Of a stretch of 64,000 nucleotides of DNA, positions 43,380 through 53,452 are shown one piece after another (the stretch's first letter is position 1; every line of letters begins with the position of its first letter). The position numbers were made by a program, and so were the translations under genes. A model generated the notes under the pieces. It did no database searches and was not told the DNA's origin. It worked only from the letters and a program-made list of their open reading frames with translations. The DNA comes from Bacillus methanolicus MGA3. GTDB lineage: Bacteria; Bacillota; Bacilli; Bacillales; Cytobacillaceae. The DNA lies in contig NZ_CP007739.1 of the NCBI RefSeq assembly GCF_000724485.1, positions 2,946,001-3,010,000 on the forward strand, given 5' to 3'.

Positions 43380-44243
43380 TTATTTTTGAATAATTTGTTT
43401 AATATACGCTTCCAGTTTATCCTTTAAATCTGGCCGTTTTAAGGCAAAATCGATTGAGGCTTGAAGGAATCCAAACTTATCCCCTACATCATACCGGTTT
43501 CCTTTAATAATGTAGGAATAAATAGATTCTTTTTCAAGCAAGCTGTCGATCGCATCTGTTAACTGAATCTCGCCTTTTTTATCAGGTTTTACTTGCTCAA
43601 GCATATCAAAAATAGCAGGAGTTAAAATATATCGCCCAACGATTGCCAAAGTAGACGGTGCTTTCTCCACTGGCGGCTTTTCAACAAGGCTATTTACCTT
43701 GTAAAGTTCGCCTTGTTGGTCTGAAAAATCGACAATTCCATATTTATTCACTTCTGAAAGAGGAACTTCGTTGCATCCAAGAATACTTGATTGAACTTCA
43801 TTAAATTGGTCAATCATTTGGCGCAATGCCGGAACTTCACTATCAACGATATCATCGCCAAGCAGAACAGCAAACGGCTCTTTTCCGATAAATTTCTTCG
43901 CACATAAAACAGCATGTCCGAGGCCAAGAGGTTCTTTCTGGCGAACATAGTGGATATCTACCATGTTTGAGATATTCTCAACGATTTCAAGCATGTCATT
44001 TTTTCCTGTTTTTTTAAGAAGCAATTCCAATTCAACTGATTTATCAAAATGATCCTCAATTGCACGTTTGTTTCTTCCGGTAACAATAATAATGTCCTCT
44101 ATTCCGGATTGAACAGCTTCTTCGATAATATACTGAATAGTAGGCTTATCAACAATTGGCAGCATTTCCTTTGGCTGGGCTTTTGTAGCAGGCAAAAACC
44201 GAGTTCCAAGTCCTGCTGCAGGTATAACTGCTTTTTTGATCAT
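43380..44243 (-). CDS. gtaB: UTP-glucose-1-phosphate uridylyltransferase
   Basis: 287 residues. AVIPAAGLGTRFLPATKAQP and KEMLPIVDKP are the nucleotide-binding and substrate motifs; EEAVQSGIEDIIIVTGRNK and LLGDDIVDS follow. Makes UDP-glucose for teichoic acids, glycolipids and polysaccharides. B. subtilis gtaB is also near tagU. Overlaps the preceding glycosyltransferase gene by 4 nt. Confidence 0.95.
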   Translation of the reverse strand: MIKKAVIPAAGLGTRFLPATKAQPKEMLPIVDKPTIQYIIEEAVQSGIEDIIIVTGRNKRAIEDHFDKSVELELLLKKTGKNDMLEIVENISNMVDIHYVRQKEPLGLGHAVLCAKKFIGKEPFAVLLGDDIVDSEVPALRQMIDQFNEVQSSILGCNEVPLSEVNKYGIVDFSDQQGELYKVNSLVEKPPVEKAPSTLAIVGRYILTPAIFDMLEQVKPDKKGEIQLTDAIDSLLEKESIYSYIIKGNRYDVGDKFGFLQASIDFALKRPDLKDKLEAYIKQIIQK

Positions 44244-45322
44244 GACTTCATCCCCCTCTGCAAGGTTTCTTCATATAAGTTCAACATTCCATTTGCGTTA
44301 TCAATCCAGTTATAGTGTTCCTTCACATGTTGAATTCCTGCAGAACCCATCTCCAATCTTTTTTGAGGCTCCTCTATTAATCGGTTAAATGCTCTAGCTA
44401 GCTCCAAATGGTTTTCTTTAGGGACTACAAACCCTGTTTTCCCATCGAGTACAACTTCAGGAAGCCCTCCAACGTTGGAGACAACAACAGGAACACCGCA
44501 GGCCATGCTTTCTACAGCTGCTACTCCAAAACTCTCACTATCCTCAGTGGAGGGAACTGCAAAAATATCCATTTGATTAATGTACTCAGGAACACGGTCA
44601 TTAGGCACCCGGCCTGTAAAGGTGGTCACATGACTGATACCAAGATCCTTTGATAATTGTTCATACTCTGATCGCTGCGGGCCATCGCCGACAATTAGCA
44701 ATTTTGTGTTTGGATTCGTTTCAAAAACTTTTGCAAAAGCTTTTATTAAATCAGCGATTCCATATTTGTCTGAGAGAGCTTTCACCGTTCCGATTGTTAT
44801 ATTCTCTTCAGATTTAAGTCCTTCTATTGGCCGGAATTTATTTAAATCTACTCCGAATGGTGTAACAAATATTTTTTTATTTATATATTTGTTCGTTTCC
44901 TTTGCCATGACATGGCTTGTCGAACAAATGACATCGGCCTTCTCAAGAGTATATTCAACAATTTTGCGATTAACGCTGCCTTGCTGCGGAAATTGAAAAA
45001 TGTCTCTTCCCCATACAGAAACATAGAAAGGATGATAATTGGCTAAAGCACCGATAAATCCATAGCTTGATACATAATGAGCATGGAAAATATCAGGCTT
45101 AAATTGTTTAAGCACTTTTTTTAATGAAAAAACACTCGAAAAATAAGAGAATTTCCCGGGTAATAGTTTAGGAAGCACATATGTGTCAACTTCTTGTGCA
45201 TTTTCTGCCGAATAATGGTCAGCAAATGTCACTACTTTAACGTCAATTCCTTTATTTTTGTAAAACAAAGCCCATTTGTGTGTGTGTATCGACTTGCTTG
45301 GAGCTAGTAATAAGACTTTCAT
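44240..45322 (-). CDS. Glycosyltransferase, GT4 family
   Basis: 360 residues, GT-B fold. LAPSKSIHTHKWALFYKNKG at the N-terminus, then HAHYVSSYGFIGALA, and the donor-site EX7E region ESFGVAAVESMACGVPVVVS, a strong GT4 mark. Predicted to build the polymer repeat unit. AGGAGG precedes the ATG at 45322; a longer frame is unsupported. ATGA overlaps with the upstream gene indicate coupling. Confidence 0.88.
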   Translation of the reverse strand: MKVLLLAPSKSIHTHKWALFYKNKGIDVKVVTFADHYSAENAQEVDTYVLPKLLPGKFSYFSSVFSLKKVLKQFKPDIFHAHYVSSYGFIGALANYHPFYVSVWGRDIFQFPQQGSVNRKIVEYTLEKADVICSTSHVMAKETNKYINKKIFVTPFGVDLNKFRPIEGLKSEENITIGTVKALSDKYGIADLIKAFAKVFETNPNTKLLIVGDGPQRSEYEQLSKDLGISHVTTFTGRVPNDRVPEYINQMDIFAVPSTEDSESFGVAAVESMACGVPVVVSNVGGLPEVVLDGKTGFVVPKENHLELARAFNRLIEEPQKRLEMGSAGIQHVKEHYNWIDNANGMLNLYEETLQRGMKS

Positions 45323-46431
45323 ATTTCCTCCTTTAACAAGACACTTGCTACTCTCTCGACTCTTGCTACCCACGAGTGTTTTTCAATGAACGTTTTCTTA
45401 ATGTTCTCTCGATAAAGCTCCGCATTGTTAATCATCGTTGCAATTGCTTCTGCCATTGAATTTGGATCATCCTTGCAAATAACACCGTAGCCATCTCGAT
45501 TGATGATTTCCTCTTGGGCAGAGCAGTTTGTGGCGATAACAGGCAATTCATTTGATAGATATTCTACCAGCTTTACCGGAACTGAAAAATCATTGTACGT
45601 ACTTTTGAACCGGGGAATAAAAGCAAAATCCATCTCTTGATAGAGCTGATTTAAAGCTTCTCCGCTAAGGTGCTTTACAGTTACCTTCAAATTCTTGAGC
45701 CTTTCTTTTTTGTTATCAGGAAGTTTTTCATATTCATCTTGCCGGCAAACGACCGTTAAATCGCAAACCTGTCCCTCTTTGTTAACGATCTCCAGGGCAT
45801 CAAGAAGTAAAAATAGACCGTAATCTTCATTGTTAATGCCGCCTACATAAATTCCCTTTCCCGTTTGTCCAGAGGAATTGTTTCGTACAATTTCCCGTTT
45901 TCTTCCTCCAGGCGGCAAAGCAACCTTTTTTCGATTAATTTCTACAAAATTGCCCATCGCATCACTTGGAAGAAAAATAACATGACAATATTTTTCATAA
46001 AACTTTTCTTCCAATCGGTAAATTGTCTTCATTACATGCTTTTTAACACCTTTTAAAGGATAAAGCTCATCAAATTTCCAATATACATCACGATAGAAAA
46101 CACCGACTGGTATATTCCTTTGTTTTAAAAACTTCATGACCTTTAAGTCAACAAAAGGTTTTTTCGGGATATGGTTTGCATCTGTTAACCATAAAGGGAT
46201 TGTTTGATTTTCCATATAACAAAACAATAGATCATCAAGCTTCCCTTGTTTCTTCCATCTCTCGAATTGATTTTCCCGATCTTCCGAAGAACCAGATAGC
46301 AACAGAATCTCGATGCCTCGTTGACTTCCCCACTCTAAAAAGGCATTATAAATTTCTTTTGGGCGAAGCTTTGAACCGCTATTTGCATTTTCAGCGATTT
46401 GGAAAGGGTAATAAAGTAAAACTGATTTCAT
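45319..46431 (-). CDS. Glycosyltransferase, GT-B type
   Basis: 370 residues. Rossmann-like halves with LLYYPFQIAENANSGSKLRP at the start and, in the C-terminal half, FAIFPRFKSTYNDF-like acceptor region (seen as FIPRFKSTYNDFSVP) and VKLVEYLSNELPVIATNCSA with the E that binds the donor. Less typical than the two GT4 neighbours, so donor is unknown. Starts right after the Wzy gene. Confidence 0.82.
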   Translation of the reverse strand: MKSVLLYYPFQIAENANSGSKLRPKEIYNAFLEWGSQRGIEILLLSGSSEDRENQFERWKKQGKLDDLLFCYMENQTIPLWLTDANHIPKKPFVDLKVMKFLKQRNIPVGVFYRDVYWKFDELYPLKGVKKHVMKTIYRLEEKFYEKYCHVIFLPSDAMGNFVEINRKKVALPPGGRKREIVRNNSSGQTGKGIYVGGINNEDYGLFLLLDALEIVNKEGQVCDLTVVCRQDEYEKLPDNKKERLKNLKVTVKHLSGEALNQLYQEMDFAFIPRFKSTYNDFSVPVKLVEYLSNELPVIATNCSAQEEIINRDGYGVICKDDPNSMAEAIATMINNAELYRENIKKTFIEKHSWVARVERVASVLLKEEI

Positions 46432-46434
46432 ATT

Positions 46435-47823
46435 TTATCTCCTTATTTCCCCTCTTGATCGTTTTTTCAGCCAAAGATTGGCCAGATCAATGCGGATTCG
46501 TATAAATAGTAAAATACCAACGAATAAACAGGTTACAAAAATCCAAATCGGATTAAATAAGAAGTCTGTAAAGCCTCCAACTAAAGTTCTCGGTATATTT
46601 ACCGTAAAATAAATAAATAAACTTAAAAATATCGGATTTTTGGGAAGCCTGATAAATGTTATATATAGCACTTGAACAAGTACTGCTACAAATATTGTTC
46701 CAGCTAAGATCCCCAAATAACCAAAGTTTGCGTAGGCCTCGGCAATAAACAATGTATTTAAGACCCCGGCTGTACCTTCCTCAATTTTTTCCGGAAAGAC
46801 GATTGACATGACGAGCCTTGCAGAACGAACTTGATCCATTCCAAACATTTCAACAAGGGATGCAGGCAAGCTTCTTCCATTTAAAAACGGAACCGATTTC
46901 CCAAAAATATCAAGGTGAAGAAAAGTCGGTGCAATTTGTGCAAAGATTAATCGGCCGATCGGTCCTGAATTAATAGAGAGATAAGATTCTAAATCGGTTA
47001 CACCTTGAATGACAATATACATACTTACAAGTACGATGGCGCCTGCCGTTCCCCAAATAAACAGCCTTTTCCAAGAAAACTTCATTCTGCCGACATAAAG
47101 GCGCAGCAACAGAAACATAATTAAATAGAAGAAAATAGGCGATTTTGCCAGGTCATATATATTAATAAGGATAGAACCGGCAAAAAGACTAAGGAATAAC
47201 AGCTTCCACTTTATTTGATTCGTTTTTACTGAATAAACATAAGCAATAAACGACAAAAGCGGAGTCAATGCAATGGCTAACATATTTCTAACAATATAGT
47301 TGCCTCCAAAATTCCGCTGAGCTTCAACCCTTAGTTCACCGGGAGACAAGTCGCCGTGTCCTATCAGTATTTCTAAAATTGGGATCTTAGGAGTCTTTAA
47401 AAAGGTATAGGCTATAGCTGCTAGAGAAATAAATGCAAGACCTGCAAAAATTAGGAAAAATTCATTTTTCTCCTGAAAAGGCAGCTCGATCCTCTTCTTC
47501 AAGTAACTTTTATACTCCTTCTCTGCGTCAAAACCAGCCAATTTCGAAACCATGAGCATGACCATTGGAAAGATGACCATGACGAAACTAATAACATAAA
47601 AGCCAATCCAACGGTATTCTTCATGCTTCAAATGATTGATCATATAGTAGTCATCTTTGCCAACAGCAATGAACAAAGTGCCAATGTAGCTGGAGATTAA
47701 GAAAGAGTAGTAAAAGATAATTGAAATCATATTCGGTTTTAAAAGGGACAGGCTTCCCGCGGCCTTTTTAAAAAAGAACACTGAAGCCACTACTACGAGT
47801 ATCCAAATAATCAGATAGAGCAT
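46435..47823 (-). CDS. Oligosaccharide repeat-unit polymerase (Wzy-like)
   Basis: 462 residues, with ten or more hydrophobic helices and a large loop (about 130-180), the topology of Wzy polymerases. Motif conservation is weak in this family; the call rests on topology and position among Wzx, Wzz-like and glycosyltransferase genes. Joins lipid-linked repeat units on the outer face of the membrane. Confidence 0.82.
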   Translation of the reverse strand: MLYLIIWILVVVASVFFFKKAAGSLSLLKPNMISIIFYYSFLISSYIGTLFIAVGKDDYYMINHLKHEEYRWIGFYVISFVMVIFPMVMLMVSKLAGFDAEKEYKSYLKKRIELPFQEKNEFFLIFAGLAFISLAAIAYTFLKTPKIPILEILIGHGDLSPGELRVEAQRNFGGNYIVRNMLAIALTPLLSFIAYVYSVKTNQIKWKLLFLSLFAGSILINIYDLAKSPIFFYLIMFLLLRLYVGRMKFSWKRLFIWGTAGAIVLVSMYIVIQGVTDLESYLSINSGPIGRLIFAQIAPTFLHLDIFGKSVPFLNGRSLPASLVEMFGMDQVRSARLVMSIVFPEKIEEGTAGVLNTLFIAEAYANFGYLGILAGTIFVAVLVQVLYITFIRLPKNPIFLSLFIYFTVNIPRTLVGGFTDFLFNPIWIFVTCLFVGILLFIRIRIDLANLWLKKRSRGEIRR

Positions 47824-47837
47824 GATTTGCCCGCCTT

Positions 47838-48896
47838 TTACCTGTTTTCGATCAGTTCAACAATTTTATGTGCTGCTTTTCCATCTCCAAATACTTCTTT
47901 ATAAGAAGGGTTGACATTTTTCTGAACTGCAGAAAGAATTTTATTTACATCTGTGCCAACAAGAATATTGGCATCTTCTTCAAGCGTTTCAACCCATTCA
48001 GTTTGTTCGCGGACCGTTACGCAAGGTACTTCCATAAAGTAAGCTTCCTTTTGTACACCGCCCGAATCGGTAATAATCTTTTTCGCATTTGCTTCTAAAG
48101 TAAGCATATCTAGATAACCTACTGGCTCAATTACTTTTAGATTAGGGATGTCATCTAAACGAATTCCATAACTTGAAAGCTTGTTTTTCGTTCTAGGATG
48201 GATAGGCCAAACCTTAACCTCGTCGATTTTGGAAAATGCCTCCAAAATATTCTTCATGTTCTGGACATCATCTGTATTTTCTGCCCGGTGAATGGTGATA
48301 AGATGGTATCCATTTTTAGTTAGTCCGTGTGTTTCCAGAATGTTCGATTTATCAGCTGCTAATTCACGGTTATATAAAACAGCATCATACATGACATCGC
48401 CGATATTATAAACATTTCGTGTAATATTTTCATTTCTTAAATTTTCAACTGCTGTATCGGTCGGACAAAACAAATATTCAGAAACGTGGTCAGTCATAAT
48501 CCGGTTGATTTCTTCCGGCATTTTCTTATTAAAGCTTCGAAGTCCTGCTTCAATATGAATCACCGGAACGTGCAGCTTTGCTGCCGCGAGGGCGCCGGCC
48601 AATGTAGAATTTGTATCACCGTACACCATCAAGTAATCGGGCTTTTCTTTCAAGATAATTTCTTCTATTTTCGCAAGCATTTCACCAGTTTGTTTACCGT
48701 GGTTTCCAGAACCTACACCTAAGTAATAATCCGGTTTAGGTATATTTAATTCTTCAAAAAAAATGTCGGACATATTGCTGTCGTAATGCTGGCCTGTATG
48801 GATAATAAGCTCTGTATACTTTTCTCTCAATACTCTGGAAACAGGTGCCGCTTTAATAAATTGAGGCCTTGCACCTAAAACCGTCAATATTTTCAT
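47838..48896 (-). CDS. UDP-N-acetylglucosamine 2-epimerase, WbpI-like
   Basis: 352 residues. LTVLGARPQFIKAAPVSRVL, IIHTGQHYDSNMSDIFF, HIEAGLRSFNKKMPEEINR and GDVMYDAVLYN fit the epimerase 2 family. The GARPQFIKAA start and MSDIFFEEL are of the WbpI type that epimerises UDP-GlcNAc(3NAc)A, unlike the GTRPEAIK of B. subtilis MnaA as I recall it. With the dehydrogenases, aminotransferase and acetyltransferase here it completes a UDP-ManNAc3NAcA route. Simple UDP-ManNAc synthesis remains possible. The ATG at 48896 follows GAGGTGG. Confidence 0.88.
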   Translation of the reverse strand: MKILTVLGARPQFIKAAPVSRVLREKYTELIIHTGQHYDSNMSDIFFEELNIPKPDYYLGVGSGNHGKQTGEMLAKIEEIILKEKPDYLMVYGDTNSTLAGALAAAKLHVPVIHIEAGLRSFNKKMPEEINRIMTDHVSEYLFCPTDTAVENLRNENITRNVYNIGDVMYDAVLYNRELAADKSNILETHGLTKNGYHLITIHRAENTDDVQNMKNILEAFSKIDEVKVWPIHPRTKNKLSSYGIRLDDIPNLKVIEPVGYLDMLTLEANAKKIITDSGGVQKEAYFMEVPCVTVREQTEWVETLEEDANILVGTDVNKILSAVQKNVNPSYKEVFGDGKAAHKIVELIENR

Positions 48897-48920
48897 AAAA
48901 GCCACCTCGTCGTTTAAAAT

Positions 48921-50351
48921 TTAATTCAAAATCTCTTTACTAGCTTTTCTTCGAAAGTCCTTATCAATTCGGCTAATCGCAACAATCACCATTAAATAGA
49001 GCCAAGCAAGCAATACATAAAGAAAGCTTAACTCGTGCTCTTGTACAAAATTAATAAAAATGACAGCTGCAATCATATTGACAAATAAAAATATCATTTT
49101 AGTAAATGACACAGGCACATAGTATACTTTTTGGCTCTGCTTAAAGATAAAAACAACTGCAATCATATAGGCAATTAAATAAGCCGCAACCGCACCCCAA
49201 ATTGAAAATTGTGGAATCAGTACGATATTCAAAATCGTATTAATGACAGCAACGATTCCAAAGGTTACGGAAATGGTAGTTGTTTTCTTTGTAAAAAACA
49301 AGCCGGATGAAATAATTAAATAGTAAAAATTCAGGAATGAGGATGCAGAAATTAAGGCGACATATTGATATGCTTCGTAATACTCTTTTCCCAAAATTCC
49401 AATGATGTAAGGCATAATGGTCGCAATTCCCATAATCCCAAAAATGCCTATCAACAACAAACCAAGGTAAATCTTAGCGAAAAGATCGGGGCTATTTTCT
49501 TTATCCTTAATAGACATAGAGTATGGCCTCCATGCCATTTGGACGCCGCTTGTCAGCAGCGTAATAACGGTAGCAAGCCTCGTCGCAGCGTTATAAATAC
49601 CAACTTCCTTAAGAGAGTGAAAGGACTGCAAGAAAAAAACACTTGCATTTGCAATGACCCAGAACGCTAAGGAAGCAGGTACAAGAGGTGCTGCGTACTT
49701 TATGATTTCTTTCAAAGAAGTGAAATTAATTTTAGGCACCAAATATTCTCGGCTTATTGCGAACATCATCAGGAAAATAATTAAACTGCTGATGATTCTG
49801 CCTATTAAAATTCCTTCCGGCGATTGGACAAAATATTTTAAGAATACATAGGATAACACCGCAACAAGCAGCATCTTTCCTACTGTATAAATAACGACCG
49901 TTTTTGTTTTAAAATCAAAACGCAGGACCATTAAAACAACCACATATACCGTATCAAGAATTAAGACGCCAATACTTATGTACAATAGGCGCACATATCC
50001 GGGATTTTTAAAAAGAAGCTGTGAGATCCACGGACCTGCTATGATGACAAGCAAGGCAAAGACGGCGACAATAAACAGCCTGAAGTACATAACGTTCCGG
50101 ACATATTCAAGGCGTTTGTCTTTATCTTTTGTTTCAAAATAATAGAAAGCTAAAGCTGAATCAGTCCCGAATATGATTAAAAACGAAAGCATGGACGTCC
50201 AGTTATCAATAACGCCCAAAACCCCGTACTGTGCCGGGGGTAAAAAGTTTGTATAAATAGGCAGCATGATAAAGGCGATTACTTTTGTACCGACATTCAT
50301 AAATGCGTAAAGGAGCGAATCCGCTCCTAAACGCTTTATTTGTGCAAACAA
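48921..50351 (-). CDS. Polysaccharide flippase (Wzx-like, MATE/MVF superfamily)
   Basis: 476 residues, 12-14 hydrophobic helices. KRLGADSLLYAFMNVGTKVI and MLPIYTNFLPPAQYGVLG are the standard flippase N-terminus. It moves the undecaprenyl-linked repeat unit outward. The TTG at 50351 is 10 nt from GGGAG and immediately follows the acetyltransferase stop; the open frame reaches further upstream inside that gene. Confidence 0.9.
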   Translation of the reverse strand: MFAQIKRLGADSLLYAFMNVGTKVIAFIMLPIYTNFLPPAQYGVLGVIDNWTSMLSFLIIFGTDSALAFYYFETKDKDKRLEYVRNVMYFRLFIVAVFALLVIIAGPWISQLLFKNPGYVRLLYISIGVLILDTVYVVVLMVLRFDFKTKTVVIYTVGKMLLVAVLSYVFLKYFVQSPEGILIGRIISSLIIFLMMFAISREYLVPKINFTSLKEIIKYAAPLVPASLAFWVIANASVFFLQSFHSLKEVGIYNAATRLATVITLLTSGVQMAWRPYSMSIKDKENSPDLFAKIYLGLLLIGIFGIMGIATIMPYIIGILGKEYYEAYQYVALISASSFLNFYYLIISSGLFFTKKTTTISVTFGIVAVINTILNIVLIPQFSIWGAVAAYLIAYMIAVVFIFKQSQKVYYVPVSFTKMIFLFVNMIAAVIFINFVQEHELSFLYVLLAWLYLMVIVAISRIDKDFRRKASKEILN

Positions 50352-50352
50352 T

Positions 50353-51084
50353 TTATAACAACTCCCGCTCGTCCACCATGCGGACAAATTTAGCTGGTAC
50401 ACCTTTAACAAGAGTTTTTGGCTCGGTATCTTTTGTCACAAGCGCACCTGCTGCAACGAAAGTTTCCTCTTCAATTGTAATGCCCGGAAGAATAATGGAA
50501 GCTCCGCCAACACGGGCGCCCCTTTTCACAGTTGCACCTTTAATTTTATCGAATCTTTCTTCCGTTCTGCCCATATAATTATCATTTGTTGTCGTGACGC
50601 AAGGAGCAATAAACACATGGTCTTCGAGAGTTGTATAAGCAGTAATATAGGAATTCGATTGAATTTTCGTCCTGTCTCCAATTTTTACGTAATTTTCTAC
50701 AGTCACACCACGTCCGACAATGACGTAGCTGCCAATCTCAACATTCTCTCTAACGCTAGCTAGATCGGCAATTAATGTGTTGGAGCCTATCTTTGCACCT
50801 CGATACACGACACAGTTTGCTCCGATTGTTACATCTTCGCCGATGATTAATGGTGGAATCGAATCAGAAAGCTTTACCGTACTCGTTTTTGCCGGTTTTG
50901 GCGGTTTTCCGAGTACTGCGCCGTCTGCAACAGTCGTATTATCACCAATAACCGTTCCTTCATGAACAGTAACACGGTTGCCAATCACGACATTTTTTCC
51001 AATCTGAACATCTTTTTCAATTACTGAAAAATGCCCAACCTTTACGGAAGAATCGAGTTTCACGGAAGGATCGATATAATTCAT
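50353..51084 (-). CDS. Left-handed beta-helix N-acetyltransferase, WbpD/WlbB-like
   Basis: 243 residues of hexapeptide repeats (for example IGKNVVIGNRVTVHEGTVIG), ending with a coil-closing VKGVPAKFVR. It has the unusual proline-rich GKPPKPAK insertion and the acceptor region HVFIAPCVTTTNDN, as in WbpD/WlbB enzymes that acetylate UDP-GlcNAc(3N)A with acetyl-CoA. Lies between the dehydrogenase and flippase genes. Confidence 0.88.
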   Translation of the reverse strand: MNYIDPSVKLDSSVKVGHFSVIEKDVQIGKNVVIGNRVTVHEGTVIGDNTTVADGAVLGKPPKPAKTSTVKLSDSIPPLIIGEDVTIGANCVVYRGAKIGSNTLIADLASVRENVEIGSYVIVGRGVTVENYVKIGDRTKIQSNSYITAYTTLEDHVFIAPCVTTTNDNYMGRTEERFDKIKGATVKRGARVGGASIILPGITIEEETFVAAGALVTKDTEPKTLVKGVPAKFVRMVDERELL

Positions 51085-51111
51085 AAAACATAATCTCCCT
51101 TATAAATGAAA

Positions 51112-52425
51112 TTATAGTTTCACATATTTATTTGGCTTTTCTACATCTTTCATGGCATTCCTTGTATCAAAAATCACTTTGCTTTCTTTTGCAATCATTT
51201 CATAGTCGAAATTTGAATGATCTGTTGTAATAAGAACAAGGTCTGCCTCATTTAAAAGCTCTTTTGTTAATGGAACAGTTTCTATTACCGTGTTGCATGA
51301 TCTAAACGAAGGAACATACGGATCCACAACTTTATAATCTGCACCATGATGATTTAATAACTCGATAATTTTTAATACAGGAGATTCACGAACGTCATCA
51401 ATGTCTCTTTTGTATGCTACACCTAAAACAACCACTTTTGCCCCGCGAAGAGCTTTTCCGTCTTCATTTAATACTTGCATGGAGCGGGTAATCACGTATT
51501 CAGGCATGCCATTATTAATCTCTCCGGCCAGTTCGATCAATCTTGTATGGTAGTTGTATTCACGTGCTTTCCATGTTAAGTAGAATGGATCAATTGGAAT
51601 ACAATGTCCTCCTAAACCAGGTCCCGGATAGAACGCCATGAATCCATACGGCTTTGTTTTGGCAGCTTCAATTACTTCCCAAACATCAATCCCCATTTTA
51701 TCGCATAAAATGGCCATTTCATTTGCTAATGCAATATTTATATGACGGAATGTGTTTTCAAAGATTTTTTCCATTTCAGCGACTGCCGGACTGGAGACTT
51801 CGAACACATCGCCTTCCAATACATTTCGGTAAAGAGCCGCAGCAACCTTTGTACAATTTTCAGTAATTCCTCCAACTACTTTAGGAGTATTCTTTGTTTT
51901 AAAATGTTTGTTGCCCGGGTCAACACGTTCTGGAGAGTAAGCTATAAAGACTGTCTCCCCTGCTTTAAGTCCCTTCGCTTCTAGAGCAGGCTTAACAATT
52001 TCTTCTGTTGTTCCAGGGTATGTAGTGGACTCAAGGACCACAAGCATACCTTCATGTGCATATTTCGCAATCTCTTTCGCAGAACTTTCTACATAGGAAG
52101 TGTCCGGCTGTTGATAAGTGTCTAAAGGTGTTGGGACACAAATCGCCACAGCATCCAATTCTTGTATACGGGCATAATCTGTTGTTGCTTCAAGCATGCC
52201 TTTCTTAATCATTTCGGCAAGATCCTCGTCCACAACATCACCGATATAGTTAATTCCCATATTTACTTTTTCGACGCGTGCTGGCTGGATATCAAATCCG
52301 ATCACTTTATACCCGGCTTTTGCTTTTTCTACAGCTAAAGGCAATCCTACATAACCAAGTCCGACGACACCGATAACAGCTTCTTTATTTTCTATTTTTT
52401 TAAGAAGATTTTCATAAGCAGTCAT
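51112..52425 (-). CDS. UDP-N-acetylglucosamine 6-dehydrogenase, WbpA-like
   Basis: 437 residues. N-terminal NAD domain GVVGLGYVGLPLAVEKAKAG, central dimer helix with the catalytic region GPGLGGHCIPIDPFYLTWKA (catalytic Cys in GGHCIP), and a C-terminal UDP-binding domain with LGVAYKRDIDDVRESP. Oxidises C6 of UDP-GlcNAc to the uronic acid using NAD. GGAG precedes the ATG at 52425; 21 extra upstream codons of the open frame are not used. Confidence 0.92.
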   Translation of the reverse strand: MTAYENLLKKIENKEAVIGVVGLGYVGLPLAVEKAKAGYKVIGFDIQPARVEKVNMGINYIGDVVDEDLAEMIKKGMLEATTDYARIQELDAVAICVPTPLDTYQQPDTSYVESSAKEIAKYAHEGMLVVLESTTYPGTTEEIVKPALEAKGLKAGETVFIAYSPERVDPGNKHFKTKNTPKVVGGITENCTKVAAALYRNVLEGDVFEVSSPAVAEMEKIFENTFRHINIALANEMAILCDKMGIDVWEVIEAAKTKPYGFMAFYPGPGLGGHCIPIDPFYLTWKAREYNYHTRLIELAGEINNGMPEYVITRSMQVLNEDGKALRGAKVVVLGVAYKRDIDDVRESPVLKIIELLNHHGADYKVVDPYVPSFRSCNTVIETVPLTKELLNEADLVLITTDHSNFDYEMIAKESKVIFDTRNAMKDVEKPNKYVKL

Positions 52426-52438
52426 AGTTCCTTCTCCT

Positions 52439-53452
52439 TTACTGAATAACAACTTTTTTGCCTGTTTCGGCAGATTCCAGGATAGCAAGAATTAATTTTA
52501 CAGGGGCAAGTCCGTCTTCACCTGCAACAATTGGTTCCCGATTTTCCTTAACAGCTGATACCATATCTTCAATGATCCACTGATGACCTGGTTTGCCAAA
52601 TGGATCTTCTTTAATTTCAGCTTTTGTTTTTTCTGCTTCCTCTTCAGTTACACCTTCGATATCCCATGTTTCGATATAGTTAGCTGTTCTTCCGCTTATT
52701 TTCACTGAACCTGTTTCTCCAAAAATGGCAATTGATTCTTCAAGATTTTTCGGGTAAATGGTAGTAGCCGCTTCAATGACCCCAAGTGCACCGTTCTTAA
52801 ATTGAACAACTGCTGCCGCAACGTCTTCTGTTTCAATTTTTCGCAAGCGTGTAGCTGCCATGGCTTGAACAGATTCAACGGGACCCATTAACCAAAGCAT
52901 AAGATCAAGATTGTGAATGGCTTGGTTCATCAACACCCCGCCATCAAACTCTTTTGTGCCTCTCCAGTCTGCTTGATCATAATATGCTTGATTTCGGTTC
53001 CAGCGCACTGTCGCATTTGCGTGGCTTAATTTACCAAACGCACCCTTATCCATCTGTTTTTTCAGTTTTTGAATAGCGGGACGGAAACGATTCGGATGGA
53101 CAACAGCAAGCTTAACGCCATGCTCTTTTGTAACCTTTATCATTTCTTCAGCATCTTCAAGCTTTAAAGACATTGGTTTTTCCACAATCACATGTCTTTT
53201 TCGTTCAGCTGCAATTTTTGTAAGCTTTGCATGCAGTCCTGAAGGAACACAAATGTTGACAACATGGATGTCTGGATTTTCATCGAGCATTAAAACAAGA
53301 TCTGTATATTTTTTAACCCCCGGAAGATCGATTTCAAGACGATCCGGGTTTGTATCACAAATTGCATAAAGGTTTGCACCTTCAGCATTTTCAATTGCCT
53401 CTATATGTTTTTTTGCGATATGACCCATTCCTACAATAGCAAAATTAATCAT
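52439..53452 (-). CDS. Gfo/Idh/MocA oxidoreductase, WbpB/WlbA-like 3-dehydrogenase
   Basis: 337 residues. Rossmann NAD motif FAIVGMGHIAKKH, VVNICVPSGLHA and EKPMSL (catalytic Lys region), then HPNRFRPAIQKLKKQMDKG and GGVLMNQAIHNLDLMLWLMG. WlbA-type members oxidise C3 of UDP-GlcNAcA for later transamination. Two ATGs (53458, 53452) compete; the second fits the family start. Overlaps the upstream Wzz-like gene slightly. Confidence 0.9.
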   Translation of the reverse strand: MINFAIVGMGHIAKKHIEAIENAEGANLYAICDTNPDRLEIDLPGVKKYTDLVLMLDENPDIHVVNICVPSGLHAKLTKIAAERKRHVIVEKPMSLKLEDAEEMIKVTKEHGVKLAVVHPNRFRPAIQKLKKQMDKGAFGKLSHANATVRWNRNQAYYDQADWRGTKEFDGGVLMNQAIHNLDLMLWLMGPVESVQAMAATRLRKIETEDVAAAVVQFKNGALGVIEAATTIYPKNLEESIAIFGETGSVKISGRTANYIETWDIEGVTEEEAEKTKAEIKEDPFGKPGHQWIIEDMVSAVKENREPIVAGEDGLAPVKLILAILESAETGKKVVIQ